Positions 37,045 to 49,186 of a DNA stretch of 64,000 bases are shown here, one piece after another (the stretch's first letter is position 1; every line of letters begins with the position of its first letter). The position numbers and the translations under genes are program-made. Origin of the DNA: Platynereis dumerilii (lineage: Eukaryota > Annelida > Polychaeta > Phyllodocida > Nereididae); contig JAPTHN010000030.1 in the NCBI GenBank assembly GCA_026936325.1, positions 868,001 through 932,000 of the forward strand, given 5' to 3'. Below the pieces are notes generated by a model. That model made no database searches. It was not told where the DNA came from and worked only from the letters and a program-made list of their open reading frames with translations.

Positions 37045-37790
37045 TTACTTCTTAAAGCCTATGTAACAAGTAACTAGTCATGTTGGTGTGGAATGTTTCT
37101 TGCAGTTGGTGTCATTCCAGGAAAATATAAACAATCAAATTTAATTTGAGTTGAGGATATTAGCACACCACTTCTCCAGTTGTCAGATCAAAGCAACTGC
37201 ATCGCTAAATCAAGTACCTCTTTTAAAAAGCTGATGTAAGTACAGTACAACTCAAAATAAAGTAAGAAACTTTTCTGTCAGAAGTCCTCCGTTTACCTAT
37301 TTTGCCCTCTTTTCTCCTCTCCACCCCAAATCTCCTTACAACTCACTTTGACTGCTTACAACAACCTTAGCCCACATTAAGAACTCTATTTAGACAGCTA
37401 CCAATGTAACTGCAATTAGCAGAGGTGCAAATATCAAGTAAATCAAACACAATGGGAGTGATTAAATTTAAATTGGTGTTGTTTTAATAAGATTTTAATG
37501 TAATTTTAAAAGGTAGTTTCAAGTAGGTAAAAGTAGGAAGTGATTCAGAGGTAGTCAAAAGGTTCGAAAGGGTAAAGTAGCGGCTGATTCTTCATTCCTG
37601 CTGGGGTAATCGTACTTTATTTCGGGTTGTACTGTACTAGATAGACAACCAAGTTGGTGTAAACTGTTTATTGCTTGGTATCATTTCAGGAAGATAAAAA
37701 CTGTCAAATTTAATTAGAGTTAAGGATATAAGCAACCACTTCCGCAGCTGCAGTCTGATCAAAGCAACTGCATTCAATCACAGAACAAAA
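37045..37790 (+). repeat. Local tandem duplication inside unit 2
   Basis: About 170 bases (AAGTTGGTG...TCAAATTTAATT...CAAAGCAACTGCAT) occur twice, at 37045-37215 and 37220-37790. The second copy is interrupted by the 392-bp element at 37243. Units 1 and 3 have one copy. Confidence 0.65.
37243..37634. mobile_element. Non-autonomous mariner-like element, copy 1
   Basis: Ends start CAGTACAAC.C.AAATAAAG and are flanked by TA (37241-37242, 37635-37636). A second copy lies at 49187-49580, similar along its whole length, at a different place in unit 3. So these are two independent insertions of one family. No transposase frame in 392 bp. Confidence 0.85.
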
Positions 37791-37934
37791 AGTTAATCAA
37801 GCATTTGAGAAAAAAGAAACCATGTCTACCAGTTTCAATTGAAGTCTCAAGCCATCAATTTCAAAAGAGTTTCTGGAAGCAGTCATACAGTAGCTGAAAG
37901 AAAACACATAACTGATCAATATCAAATTGTTTGT

Positions 37935-38205
37935 GAATTATTAATTCAGTGTGACAGGTTCGCTAACCACCACACATGGACCTTGTAAGTGGGCATTGAC
38001 CGCATGTCGTTTGGACCTTTGCAGCAGCTGTTTCCATTCAATTGTAGGTCCCAAGGCAAAATGAAAGAGTGACCCTTCAATTCCTAGATTTGGTTGGAGA
38101 GATTGATTTGTACTACCATAGCTCCTGAATGTTTGACCAACCAGTCCCTTGCCCTTGGCCAGCTGAATTAATTTGAATAATTGCGCCAATTCTGGGTTAG
38201 ACTTT
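37935..38205 (+). repeat. Block D in unit 2
   Basis: Counterpart of 20215-20490. It has an 82-codon minus frame (37941-38189) that is shifted or stopped in units 1 and 3. Confidence 0.7.
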
Positions 38206-39002
38206 CTGGTAGCTTGCGAGTGGTTTCAAACAAGCAGTGAGACGTTATGAGTCATAAGTAACTGTAATATTGATATGAATACATGGGAACGATGTGCAGA
38301 TTGTTCATAATTATAAGAGACCGACTTAGTTCCTCAGTTACTGACTATTTACAGGAAAAAAGACAAAATCGATGATTTATTTTGGCAGATCCAATTAAAC
38401 TCAATCAACTCCAGCCACTTTCAATCAAAGTGGTCTGATTAACTTCATAAATTGAGAAAAAAAAAGATTTCCCCCATCATAATAATAATTATTGTAAAAA
38501 CAAAAAAGGCCAACAGTAGCATAAAGAACATCACTAGGACAGACATGATTATATTCCCTTTGGAAATGAATTTTAATTCACTGCTTCACTGAACAAACAA
38601 AAAATGAAGCACTTAAAGCAGTAACTATTTCTCTCAAACAATTGCTACAAATGAAACGATCAGAAGAGCAGTAATCTTCTTTTGAGCCAATTTGATTTGA
38701 AATTTAAAACTTATAATCTATGCTGGATACTTTTCTGCGGTTTTTCTAGATAAATCCAATTGGCCTTTGGATAAGGTAAAACAAAGGTCATGACCTCAGG
38801 AGGACTAACCTATGTTTATCGTGAAAGCTAATTTTTGCCCAGATGTTCAATAAACTGCAGTCTTTCAATAATCCTTTATAAAAGCTTAACGTGGGCTCCA
38901 CTGTTTCTTAAGATACGGCTAATCAAATTCATGAAGCGATTACTGCAGAGCAAGTGTAGGTGCAGCAAATATGTTGAGATATAAATACACAGTGATGACC
39001 CA

Positions 39003-39066
39003 GCCCCTAGAAGGATTCAAACCAGGTACCAGGCAACTGGAAGCCCAGTGCCCATCCCTCCCCCAC
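39003..39066. mobile_element. About 65-bp insertion with a tRNA-like B box
   Basis: Units 1 and 3 run straight through here (ACTGATGA.AC at 21416 and 47980). Unit 2 has CA[CG]TGATGA on both sides of about 65 extra bases. The insert read in reverse contains GGTTTGAATCC, close to the Pol III B box. It may be a truncated tRNA-derived SINE. Confidence 0.35.
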
Positions 39067-39324
39067 TGATGATACAGTATTTGGGTGTGACACTATAATT
39101 ATCAATTCAGAAACTTATTACCCAGTAAAATATATAGTACTACACCAGTCCTCCTTTAATTCTTCTTTTCACTTGAGCATTGTAAAGATTTACCTCAATG
39201 ATACAATAGGAAAGAGAGCATGTTTTGATTGAGAATTAATCAGGAGCCCATTTTAATTTGTAGGGTAAACTTAATTGAATATCCCCAAGGACTAAGTTCA
39301 TAAATTAACAATACATTGTAGCCA

Positions 39325-39725
39325 TGAATTAGTCTGTTAATTATTTAAGCCTAAGGCTAGGTGTCTGGTTGTTTTGCCTTGCTTTAATTGTTGGAAGATT
39401 GCTCAACCTTGAGGTGTGATGACCAGATTAAGTCCCAAGTGAATGTTTAACAGTCTGACGCTGGCATTTAGGGAACCCATTTGTAGCAGTTACGTGCCAA
39501 ATAAAGTCAGACCTCCCTTCCCACCTAGAATGGAATTGGCCTCAAAGGCACAAAGCTGAAACGCCATGGGCTTTTTATGAGGCTAAGGAACTCAGTTCAC
39601 TTGCTTGTTAGTAGAAATAGAACACCATTAATGAATCTCTCAAGCTGTGAATAGGATCAAAACAAGGTGTAAAGTGAGATGTTTCAAGATACTCAGAGCC
39701 TCAATGAGTACTGGCTGGAAGTTTC
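39325..39725 (+). repeat. Block F in unit 2
   Basis: Counterpart of 21595-21990. Homology to unit 1 ends near 39755, at the unit 2/unit 3 junction. Confidence 0.7.
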
Positions 39726-39860
39726 AATCACATAAAAGGTCAATGCACAGTTGCATACACGGTTCAAAATGTAGGAACATATCACAACGAAGAAAGGTTA
39801 GCATTACCACCAATACATGTTTGGCTTAAATGCCCATACAAGTTCCAATGAACAAAATAA

Positions 39861-40149
39861 GGGGCCGACCAGACGATAGTTTGGGGGGGTGCTATGGACT
39901 TTACCCCCGGGACAAACTTTTTTTTTCGTTCGCGACGCGTCGACGAACAATTTTTTCGCATGCGCACTCGCGACATACTTTTTTATTGGACTTTAAACAT
40001 TACGGTACCCTAGCTACAGGTGGAAACAAACTTTTTTTTAAATTTCAATGTGCTGTACAAACTTTTTGTTTCAGTGTCAAGTGGGAAATAATTTTTTTTT
40101 TTCACCAAATATCCATAGCCCCCCCACCAAAGATCATCTGGTCGGCCCC
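39861..40149. mobile_element. Non-autonomous PIF/Harbinger-like element
   Basis: Ends start GGGGCCGACCAGA.GAT and are flanked by TAA on both sides (39858-39860, 40150-40152), the three-base target of PIF/Harbinger elements. Unit 1 shows the empty TAA near 16656. Length 289 bp, with long T-runs inside. The 111-codon frame across it is a by-product. Confidence 0.75.
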
Positions 40150-40367
40150 TAAGATCAGTGCGTAGATCACACAATAGTTTTCAAAGGTTTTTTATGAAAG
40201 TATTTCCAAAAATGTGAACAATCGACGTCTTCAGTGCCTGAAAGTCGGCCAACGGTGCCAACAACTTCTTCAATGTGTCCAATCTGCCAGTTTGCAGGTA
40301 TGGGTAAGGTGAGAGTATGTATCAAAATGATGGAAGTTAATCTCTAAAATACTATCATTCTCTCCTA

Positions 40368-41344
40368 GCGGGGCAGATTTGTCATGAATAGGGGAGTAAT
40401 AGTGCATTTATACATAGAAGCATGAAACTTGGCACAAATTTCAAAAACGTCTTAAAGAAAATATTTAGATAGGGAGCCACTTCAGATTTGACCTAGTTGA
40501 CCCATGGCAGCCATTTTCCAAAATGGCGGCTAATTTTCTGATTTTCCTGCTTTCTGTGAAGTGCCTATAGTATTAAAGTATCAAAACAGTGCTCATTATT
40601 CCTTCAACAGATCTAAAGAACATTATCAATTGATTTCTGGATTGAACTTAGGTATTTTAGGGTAGTCAGGGTCCATTTTGTTAGAACTGTAGAAGAAAAT
40701 GTATCATTTTCGCGGTTTCCCATAGTTTCATGGAATCTCAATTGATTTTAAAACTGACTACATATTTGAATTCCTTGTAAGAAGAGCTTTCAAATGAATG
40801 GTCGCATCAATAGTTGCCGTGAATTTTTTGTCAAAATTAAAGAAACAACATAATCTTCAAAAATCATTTTATTTTCATTTTTTCCATTTTCGCACCAAGT
40901 TTACAAAACCCATTGATGCGGGTACTCATTTGAAAGCTCTTCTTACAAGGAATTCAAATATGTAATTTATTTTGAGATTTATAGAGAATTGGTGTAACCA
41001 TCTGTAACCGCGAAATCCAGTGTTTGAATCAATATTTCTAACAAAAAGGATTCCAACAAGCCTAAAAATAGACCAAGGCTACCAAAAATGTTATAGTAAT
41101 GTACTGAATACTTAGAGAAGTAATAAAAAACAATATTTACGTGTATTCTATTTGTAGGAACTACACAGAAAGCAGCAAAATGGAAGAATTGACCGCCATT
41201 TTGGAAAATGGCTGCCAATAGCCACCTAAGCTAAATCTGAAGTGGCTCCCTATCCAAATATGTTTGTATAGATGTTATTTAAGTGTGCACCAAGTTTCAT
41301 GCTTCTATGTATAAATGCACTATTTTTTTACATACCTGCCCCGC
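40368..41344. mobile_element. 977-bp foldback (near-palindromic) DNA element, TA target site
   Basis: Ends start GCGGGGCAG and are flanked by TA (40366-40367, 41345-41346). The inverted repeat is not limited to the ends: the pair AGGGAGCCACTTCAGATTT, the pair CCATTTTCCAAAATGGC and an inner pair ATTTGAATTCCTTGTAAGAA are spaced along both halves. The whole element folds about a centre near 40860. Units 1 and 2 lack it. No coding capacity. Confidence 0.85.
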
Positions 41345-41401
41345 TATCCATTCTATGAGCAATATCAAGGCACTGTAAGACATTAGACACAGCATCATTT
41401 T

Positions 41402-42857
41402 AGCTACTAGAATATTTTCATGAAAACAAATTAATTAGTCTTGATCAGTCTGCCTATCTTAAAAATCATAATACCCAAACTGCATTACACCGTGTTATAG
41501 ATGATTGGACTGACAATGTTTGTAGCAACACATTCACTGGAGTCTGCTCTTTTGACATAAAGAAATGTTTCGACACTATTGATCATAAACTTTTACTTAG
41601 AAAATTACAGCTTTATGGAATTCAGAAGAATGAATTAACTTGGTTTAAATGTTATTTAACTAATAGATGTCAAGTTGTAAAATGTAACGGTAAGCTGTCG
41701 GAGAAAAGAAATATCACAGTAGGTGTTCCCCAAGGGTCCACTTTAGGGCCTCTTTTATTTATAATTTTTATTAATGATATAAGTCAAAATGTTGGTTTAG
41801 GCACGGCTAATCTATTTGCTGATGATACGTTGATCTATTGTAATGCTTCAAATATCACAGAACTATATGAAAATTTACAAAATTGTGTTAATGATGTTGT
41901 TGAATGGTATAGGCGAAACAATATTGTTATTAACGCCGAAAAGTCTTGTTCTATGGTTGTCAGATCGAAAAGGATATCAATGAATGATGTATTTAAGATT
42001 TTTGTTGATGATTGTGAAATTGTACATGTTGAATCTATGAATTACCTGGGTTTGGAATTGGAAGATACTTTGTCTTGGAACAAATATATAACTAAGTTAT
42101 GCAAGAAACTATCAATGAAAATCTCAAAGCTTTCGAGGTTAAGCAAGTCACTACCTAAATGTTTATTATTGAAAATATATAACTCAATGATACAGCCAAA
42201 TATTGACTATGCTATTTCGGTTTGGGGATGTACAAGTCAAGGAAATTTAGATCAAATACAACGTTTACAAAATTATGCTGCTAGAATCATTGAAAGAAAT
42301 TTCGACTACATAAATATTCGAGGATTGAAACTTGTTCACAAATTAGGATGGATGGACGTAAGAGAAAGATACTACTACTTCCAAACCCTACTTATATTTA
42401 AATGTGTACAGAGCTCCTGATTATCTAATGAATAATTTGGTAATGGAAATTGATATTACTAATATAGAAACCAGAAAGCATCAAATGAATTTGCATTTAC
42501 CAATAGCTGACAATGAATTACATAAAACTATGTTATTTTATAGAGGTGCATCTGGTTGGAATAAGTTGCCTGCTAAGCTGAAAGATTGTTACAATATCAA
42601 TGATTTTAAAAAATATCTAAAGTGCCATATCAAGGATCAAAGAGTAAAGTGATGAAATGTTATTTTGAAATATTGTTAGTTGTTAATAGTTCTTTTACAT
42701 ACTTCATATCTCACTTTATATTGTGAAACTCTTATTTTATCTGCTTTTATTATTGTTATTGCTTCATTGTTTTACTTGTTAAGGGCTATGTTGAAAAACA
42801 GTTTTGCAAACTGAACATATACCCTTGTAAAATATTTTCCAAATAAAAAAATAAAAA
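41402..42857 (+). mobile_element. 5'-truncated LINE (CR1/L2/Jockey group) with 8-bp target duplication
   Basis: It begins inside the reverse transcriptase and ends in an AAATAAAA tail. ATCATTTT flanks both ends (41394-41401, 42858-42865). It holds RT motifs FDIKKCFDTIDH, VGVPQGSTLGPLLF and the FADD box, then the C-terminal domain RLQNYAARII. The frame from 41404 changes near 42405 by one base and continues to a stop at 42652. Confidence 0.9.
41404..42652 (+). pseudogene. Reverse transcriptase fragment of the 41402 LINE
   Basis: The part left is the second half of LINE ORF2. It has the palm with FDIKKCFDTIDHKLL (about 41545-41590), GVPQGS (about 41725), the catalytic FADD (about 41815), the thumb and the C-terminal domain. 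The amino side (endonuclease and RT fingers) was never copied. A one-base loss near 42403-42405 shifts the end (FKCV to YRAPDYL) into another frame. It resembles the LINE at 50645 in sequence and motif spacing, but is a different subfamily. Non-functional. Confidence 0.85.
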
Positions 42858-42934
42858 ATCATTTTCTTTCTCAAATCTCTTACTTTCATGACATAACAAC
42901 AGATTCATGTAAATAATTATTAATGGCTGTAAGC

Positions 42935-43180
42935 GGCCCCTTGATACATTGAATAAGAGAGATTAGCTATATTTGATTAATTGAAAATCTAATGCCCAGC
43001 TAATCAGTGTAGTGTGCCCACCGACTGTAGGATTGGCCTCTTGAATGAGAAATGTGTGTGAGGCTAGAGTGACCCAGGTGTAATTGCCAGGAAGGAAGGC
43101 TACTCATTATGAGGTTAGAATGATTAGTTGCAACATAGTATCCCCTGAGGGTTTTCTGTCAGGGAATTGGAAGGAAAAAG
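42935..43180 (+). repeat. Block B in unit 3
   Basis: Counterpart of 17000-17260, kept well across the CCCAGGTGTAATTGCCAGG core. Confidence 0.65.
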
Positions 43181-43534
43181 GGGTCAACAGTTTTTGCCAG
43201 ATTTACAAAAAAACCCAGCCTGCAATAATATGTTGCTTCCAAATTTGATACTGCAAAACACTGTTTTGAAAGTTCATCTCAAAAGTGATTTACAATGAAA
43301 TTTTTTTTTTCAAAAAACTACATCATTCATGACAATACAGCTTAACAGCGTTCCCACAACCAAATTGGAATGACATGGAAGAGAGGTTGAAAACCAATGA
43401 TGGTTTTCAATTGAGTGTGTATATTTAGATCTTCAAATTTCATTTAAGATCTTCATGCAACTTAATGGTGAACTCCTGCATTCCATAAAATATATATGAA
43501 ACTACTAATTGCACTTAACCTTACAAACCATACA

Positions 43535-43745
43535 AATATGTTTGTCTTGAGACAGAACCCTCCATGATCAAGTTATCACAAGAACCAACATAGCAGATCA
43601 TTAGGATCAACTGATTCGAGGAGGCGCTTGCCTTCAGGGCCATTGTCAGAGAACAACACAGTACACTCAGTGCAGCTTTAAGTGTGCAGAACACGCCAAG
43701 CAAAGGTCTAAGGCTTGGCTTCAGCAATTATGGCTCAAGGTGTTG
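43535..43745 (+). repeat. Block J in unit 3
   Basis: Counterpart of 17655-17860, with a few inserted bases near 43660-43675. Confidence 0.65.
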
Positions 43746-45533
43746 TCAAGGGGCGATAGCCAGTGGCAAAGTGTTGAGCTTTCTCACACTTCTGTGGGTC
43801 AAGAAGCTATATATATGGTAAGTATTTTACATGTGCACAAATACATCCAATAATATTATTATTCTGAAGCAATGTGCCCAATGGGAAGCTCTATTGCAGT
43901 TACTTTGTGTCAACATGACAATGTTGGGGTTTGGGAATGCCATTTCCAATGCATCCATTAGTCACAAGTCACATTGTGAAAAAATCTCAAGGTTGCATTC
44001 AAATAATATTTCTACATGACAACAGATGAGCCATGCCCAATTAGCAACGTTGTGCTTACATTGTGTGCCCCTCGGGTGTTTTTATGCCACCTTAAATATG
44101 TATATAATGTCTTTTCAAGAGATTGAGAAATGAAAATTACTGTGTGGTATTTCAAAGATGCGTAGTGCATTGCCATTGCATCCAACTATGCTTGTTGAAC
44201 ATATGCTGGCTATGCTGCCTTTTTTTTAAACTCCCAGTCAAACTATTAACTAATAATTACAATACTATGCAAAATTTCATAAACCAAAAGTAAAAAGTAT
44301 GCGGATTAAGGTCAGGCAAAGAATGTCGGATTAATTTTCTTTTTTCACTATAGCTGCTTTAACGGGGTATTCCCAAACACTTTGTAAAGTAAAATACACA
44401 CACCAAAAACATCAGTATCCCTTGGTGGTGAAATCCAACAAAATGCCCATATCTTAAAAGAGAAATAGCATAGTCAATACATGTTTTGAATGTTTGCCAA
44501 AAGTACATCACTTCCTATGAAGTCACTTTTAAATATTTTTCCAGAAAGATATCAAACGCACTGAGTTTTCAGATGGATCTTCCACTTTATCCCAGGTTTT
44601 GTCACAAATATATATATATACACATGTATGCATTACTATGCATGTAACCTTGATAGTGTTGAAATAATGGTATGTCACATTATAAAACCTGTATGTTTAG
44701 TGAGTTGGGATTATGTGTGCATGAACCTTGATCTCCCATCAGAACCTTTGTCAGGATCTACATCCTTGATGTTGAATACAGTCTTTGAAGAAAGCATACA
44801 CACATATTATCTTGAAATAATGCTAAGTCACTGACAGTTCATTGAGGAATAAATGACTTCACGAGCAATGTGTAGCGGAAGGACCTAGATACATGTAGAG
44901 AAAATGACAATTGCACAAAAAGAGTAGTGGCTAATCCACCAGGCTTCACCATTTACATCACCTAGTGACAACTACATTGTAACATCACCATGCTCAAGCC
45001 TAGTAATGGAAAATCAGTAATTGTATTTAGGGAGTCTTACAAGATTTTTATGACCAAGGTTGAGCGTGGCAAATAATAAGGGTCACAGTGCTCAGCAAAT
45101 TGTCAGGCACACAAGTCTGGGCCAGCTATAGACACATGCTAAAGATCATGGAATATATCTTGTGACTTTGGGGGGGGTCTGTCCTATCCAGACAATCCAA
45201 GAGAGAGTGATGGACATCTGCATTTGACCGGTTTAAGCATCAACAAAGAAAAGAGTGTTCTTCTAAACTCTATCCTATGTTGCATGACTAAGCCTTGTAG
45301 TGATTACATATTAGTTCACACAATACATGTAGCATAAAGTCTGTCATGTCTGCTAAATATATCTTGTCTTCAAAGATTTACAACACCTTTGGATACATTA
45401 TCTAAGGAACTTTCATCTCTGTACTTCATAGGTACATTGTTCAGTCCATCGACAAATAAAAGCGATCAAAATATCTAATGATGGTACATCTGAATGGATC
45501 AAGGATCAGGCCGCTACAAAAATGACAAAACTA

Positions 45534-45554
45534 CCCCCCCCTCCCCCCCTCCCA
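45534..45554 (+). repeat. C-run
   Basis: Almost pure C with single T interruptions, not present in the matching parts of units 1 and 2. Confidence 0.9.
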
Positions 45555-45703
45555 GTACATGCAACCATTATGTATTTTTAAGGGCTACTCCTTGAGGTAA
45601 AACAGCTTGGAAAGCTTCAGTTTTTCATAATCCATCCTTACGTTTCATCAGTCTACAACAAGAACATGAAGTGCACGAATGGTAATGGAATTCTACATTT
45701 TAC

Positions 45704-45751
45704 TTGCCGCAACAGTTGTTGCACAGTGATACCAGAGAAGAAAAGTGAAGC
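45704..45751 (-). CDS. Candidate micro-exon c, unit 3 copy
   Basis: Acceptor TTTTATATCCCCGAG, 48 open bases (ASLFFSGITVQQLLRQ) and donor CAA|GTAAAA on the minus strand. Same length and phase as units 1 and 2. The last exon base differs, which slightly weakens the donor. Confidence 0.33.
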
Positions 45752-46029
45752 CTCGGGGATATAAAATAAGCTTCGCCACTAAGAAATTATCTACAATAAA
45801 TTATATGGACCATATGATGTGAGGACATTAGTTGCAATTGTATGATTTTACGAAGGCATAATGGATTTTAGGCTATCTGGTTCGGATATTAATTATGAGA
45901 AATTTGAGAGAAAATGTAACAATGAATTATATGACCATATGATGTGATGCCATTAGCTAATGTATGATTTTAGGGAAAAATAAAAAACGGATCTTTTGCT
46001 TTCTCATTCCATCTAGCCCAACTCCTGGC

Positions 46030-46350
46030 AATATCCCTAATTTAATGTCTCTCTTTAAATGTTTCAGGTTATTACGGTTTATCACGACTGCCTTAATGCA
46101 CCTTAAAACTGTCATGATTCCCCATATTCAATCTATTTGTTTGGGAATCAATTCATTTCCTCTCAGACCAATAAACTTCAGTTGGATCACCAACTTCCAT
46201 AAACCAATAAAATTCTACTTTACAACGTTCCAGGGGCTGGGAAACCTCTCACCAAAAAGTACAGGTTATTTTAGAAGTGGGAACATGTGATAACAACATA
46301 TTCCTGATTTTATAAGCATGTGATTCGGGTTCTTCAGCACTGACAAAGGG
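46030..46350 (+). repeat. Block C in unit 3
   Basis: Counterpart of 19620-19985. The 108-codon + strand frame at 45964-46290 is confined to this copy. Confidence 0.7.
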
Positions 46351-46809
46351 GATGCAATACAATACAGGTGCCTAATGTGCTCAATCTACCACATGTGACA
46401 TTTTTTGGTGTCAATGAACCAATCACAGTGGGCTAAAATGCTGTCTGGCAAGTTAGAAAAATAAGACTTTAAATAATGTACTTCGTAAAGCTGGTGTAAG
46501 CATACGTAGTCAACTAAGTTGGTGCGGATTGCTTATTGCAGTTTGTGTCATTTAAGGAAAATAAAATAATCAAATTTAATTTGAGTTGAGGATATTAGCA
46601 CACCACTTTTCCTGTTGTCATATCAAAGCAACTGCATCACATCACAGAACTAATTTAATTAAGCATCTCAGAGAAAAAGCAATGTCTAGTCTACCAGTGT
46701 CTATTGAAGTCTCAAGCGATCAATTCAAAATAGTTTCTGAAGACAGTAATACAGTGGCTAACTGATTTTTAGCACAAACTTACCTATACCAAACTCCCTA
46801 TGAGTTATT

Positions 46810-47070
46810 AATTCCGTATTGCAGGTTTATTGACTGTCAAATATTATGGACCTTGTATTTAGGCATTGACCACACGTCGGTTGGACTTAAGCAGCAGCTT
46901 TTTCCATTCATTTTTAGGTCCCAAGTCACCCTTAAATTTCTAGATTTGGCTAGAGACATTGATTTGTACTACTATAGCCTATGTAAAGCTCCTAAATGTT
47001 TGCCCAACCAGTCCCTCGCCCTTGGCCGGCTTGAATTAATTTGAATAATTGTGCCAATTCTGGGTTAGAC
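46810..47070 (+). repeat. Block D in unit 3
   Basis: Counterpart of 20215-20490, with small deletions that disrupt the frame seen in unit 2. Confidence 0.7.
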
Positions 47071-48274
47071 ATCCTGGTACCTTGTTGCAGTTTTAAACAA
47101 GGAGTGAGATGTTTTGACTGCTAATTCACTGAAATATTGGTCCAAGAACATGAGAATGATTTTCTCATTGTTCATTATGATAAACTGACTAAATTCCTCA
47201 GTTACTAACTATTCAAGGCCAAAATAAAAAATATTTACTTTGGCAGATCCAATTAAACTCAATAAACTCCAGCAGCTTTCAATCAAAGTGGTCTGATTAA
47301 CTTCACAAATTGATATAGGCGGGCAAATGAAGTTCCAACGTCACTATAACTATCAATGTAAAATGAAAAGAAGCCAACAACGGGACACTATGGCGAATAT
47401 GATGATGGTCCTTTGGGTAATGAAATTCACTTCACTGCATCACTCAACAAGCAAAACTGAGGCTCACTCATATAATTGCTTTAAAGGCAATGATCAGCTG
47501 AACATGCAGTACACTTTAGAGGTAACTTAATTAGAAATTAATTAAACATCTATCCTGAATCCTTTCCCGCAATTATTTTTAGATGAATCAGATTGGCTTC
47601 AATAACGTAAAGGACAGGTCATCACCTCAGGTGGACTTACCTAAATTGAAAGAAACTTTCTGCCCAGATGTTCAGTATACTGTAATATTCCAATAAATTC
47701 TTTAGAAAGGTCCCAGAGTTGGGCTCCAGTGTTTCTTTTGTTAAAATTATTCTCTTTTCGAGTTCATGACAGGACAGATGTTTCTTTTCGAGTGAGTGTT
47801 CTGAGTGTTTACGAGGTCATTGTAAAAGTGAGCCGGGTTCTCTTTGGGCCTTGATTAGTCCTGGTAATAGTCCTCAGAAGCTTCCGACTAGTCCACCACA
47901 AAAGGCTAGTCAAATTCATCAAACAATTACTGCAGAGAAAGCTAAGGTGCAGCAAATACATTGAGATGTATATACGCATTGATGATACAGGATAGATGAA
48001 TGGTGTTCTAAGTTTGAATTACTGTACTGAGAAGGTTACACAATTAATATCATTTAAGTAATGGAATCTGCTTATCAACAAGCAAAATATTTCCCCAGTT
48101 TTCCCTTCAGTATAGTTTCACATGATCATTTTCAACATTTACAACAGCAATGCAACCAGAAAGAGTGCAGGTATTGACAGAGATAACAGGAACTCAATTT
48201 ACTTTGTAGAGTATATCTAATTGAATACCACCAGGTTCATGAACAGACAGTAAATTATTTTGTTGGGAATTGTA

Positions 48275-48665
48275 ATGATGAATTAGTCTGTTAATTATTT
48301 AAGCCTAAAGCTCAGTGACTGGCTGTTTTGCCCAGCTTTAATTGCTAGAAGATTGCTTAGCCTTGAGGTGTGATGACCTCATGAAGTCCCAAGTGAACGT
48401 TTAACAGTCTGATGCTGGCATTTAGGGAACCCATTTATAGTAGTTACGACAGAAATAAAGTCAGACCTCACTTCCCCACCTAGAATGGAAATGGCCTCAA
48501 AGGCACAAAGCTGAGATGTCATGGGCTTTCTATAAGGCTTAGGAACTCACTTCACGTGACTACTAGTGGGAAAATAACATCATTAACGAATCAACCAAGC
48601 TGTGAATAGGTCACTAGAAGGTGTAAAGTGAGATGTTTTAAGATACTCAGAGCGTTAATGAACAC
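48275..48665 (+). repeat. Block F in unit 3
   Basis: Counterpart of 21595-21990; one of the best-kept stretches between units 1 and 3. Confidence 0.7.
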
Positions 48666-49186
48666 TCAGTTTCTGTTCTGATCTCATAAAAGGTGAATGC
48701 ACATGCCACAAGAAGGCGATTTAAGCATTACTATGAATTTGTGTTCTTTCACTGCCCATACTTTCTGGAACAAGCCTTTCAATTCAGTATAAATATCTAT
48801 GAAATTGCATTTGGTATAATCTGACATCCGAAGTCATTCCGTTGTTACGCTTACTGCACTAAGGTCGTATGTGTAGTTGACATACAGATATTCATGATTG
48901 TGCTTCTATGCCATTGGAGCCGGATAGGGTGTCAAGATAGAAGCTGTGATTGGCAGTGGAATAATGAATATATGTGGGCATACTATCATATTTCTTGCTT
49001 TAGATTGCCTTAAATTTTGACAAGTTAGTATAGTGTGATATAGGGAGGTGGAATGCACTTTAGATGAGATTTTATTTGCAATTACCATTGTTCAATCAGT
49101 GCTCAATCCTCCACTCATATTTAATGTAAATCATTGAATACACTATTCTACTCCTTAGAACGACTGCTTTTGCATGCCTTATCATA

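Larger units (their letters stand above)
26545..39760 (+). repeat. Tandem unit 2 (near full length to block F)
   Basis: It repeats unit 1 from J' (26545-26765) through A (29090-29262), B (32935-33180), J (33740-33935), C (36620-36930), D (37935-38205), E (38385-38470) and F (39325-39725), then breaks off near 39755-39830. It has its own later insertions: LINE at 27354, TTAA-flanked element at 31580, TA-flanked elements at 34030 and 37243, and a small one near 39003. It also has a local tandem duplication (about 37045-37215 and 37220-37790, the second split by the 37243 element). Confidence 0.8.

Noticed and set aside
37941-38189. An 82-codon minus frame in block D that looks protein-like
   Set aside because: The matching segments in units 1 (20215-20490) and 3 (46810-47070) have one-base indels and stops, so the frame is not conserved.
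39830-40165. A 111-codon + strand frame
   Set aside because: It spans the 289-bp transposon from end to end and into both flanks, so it is a by-product of the insertion.
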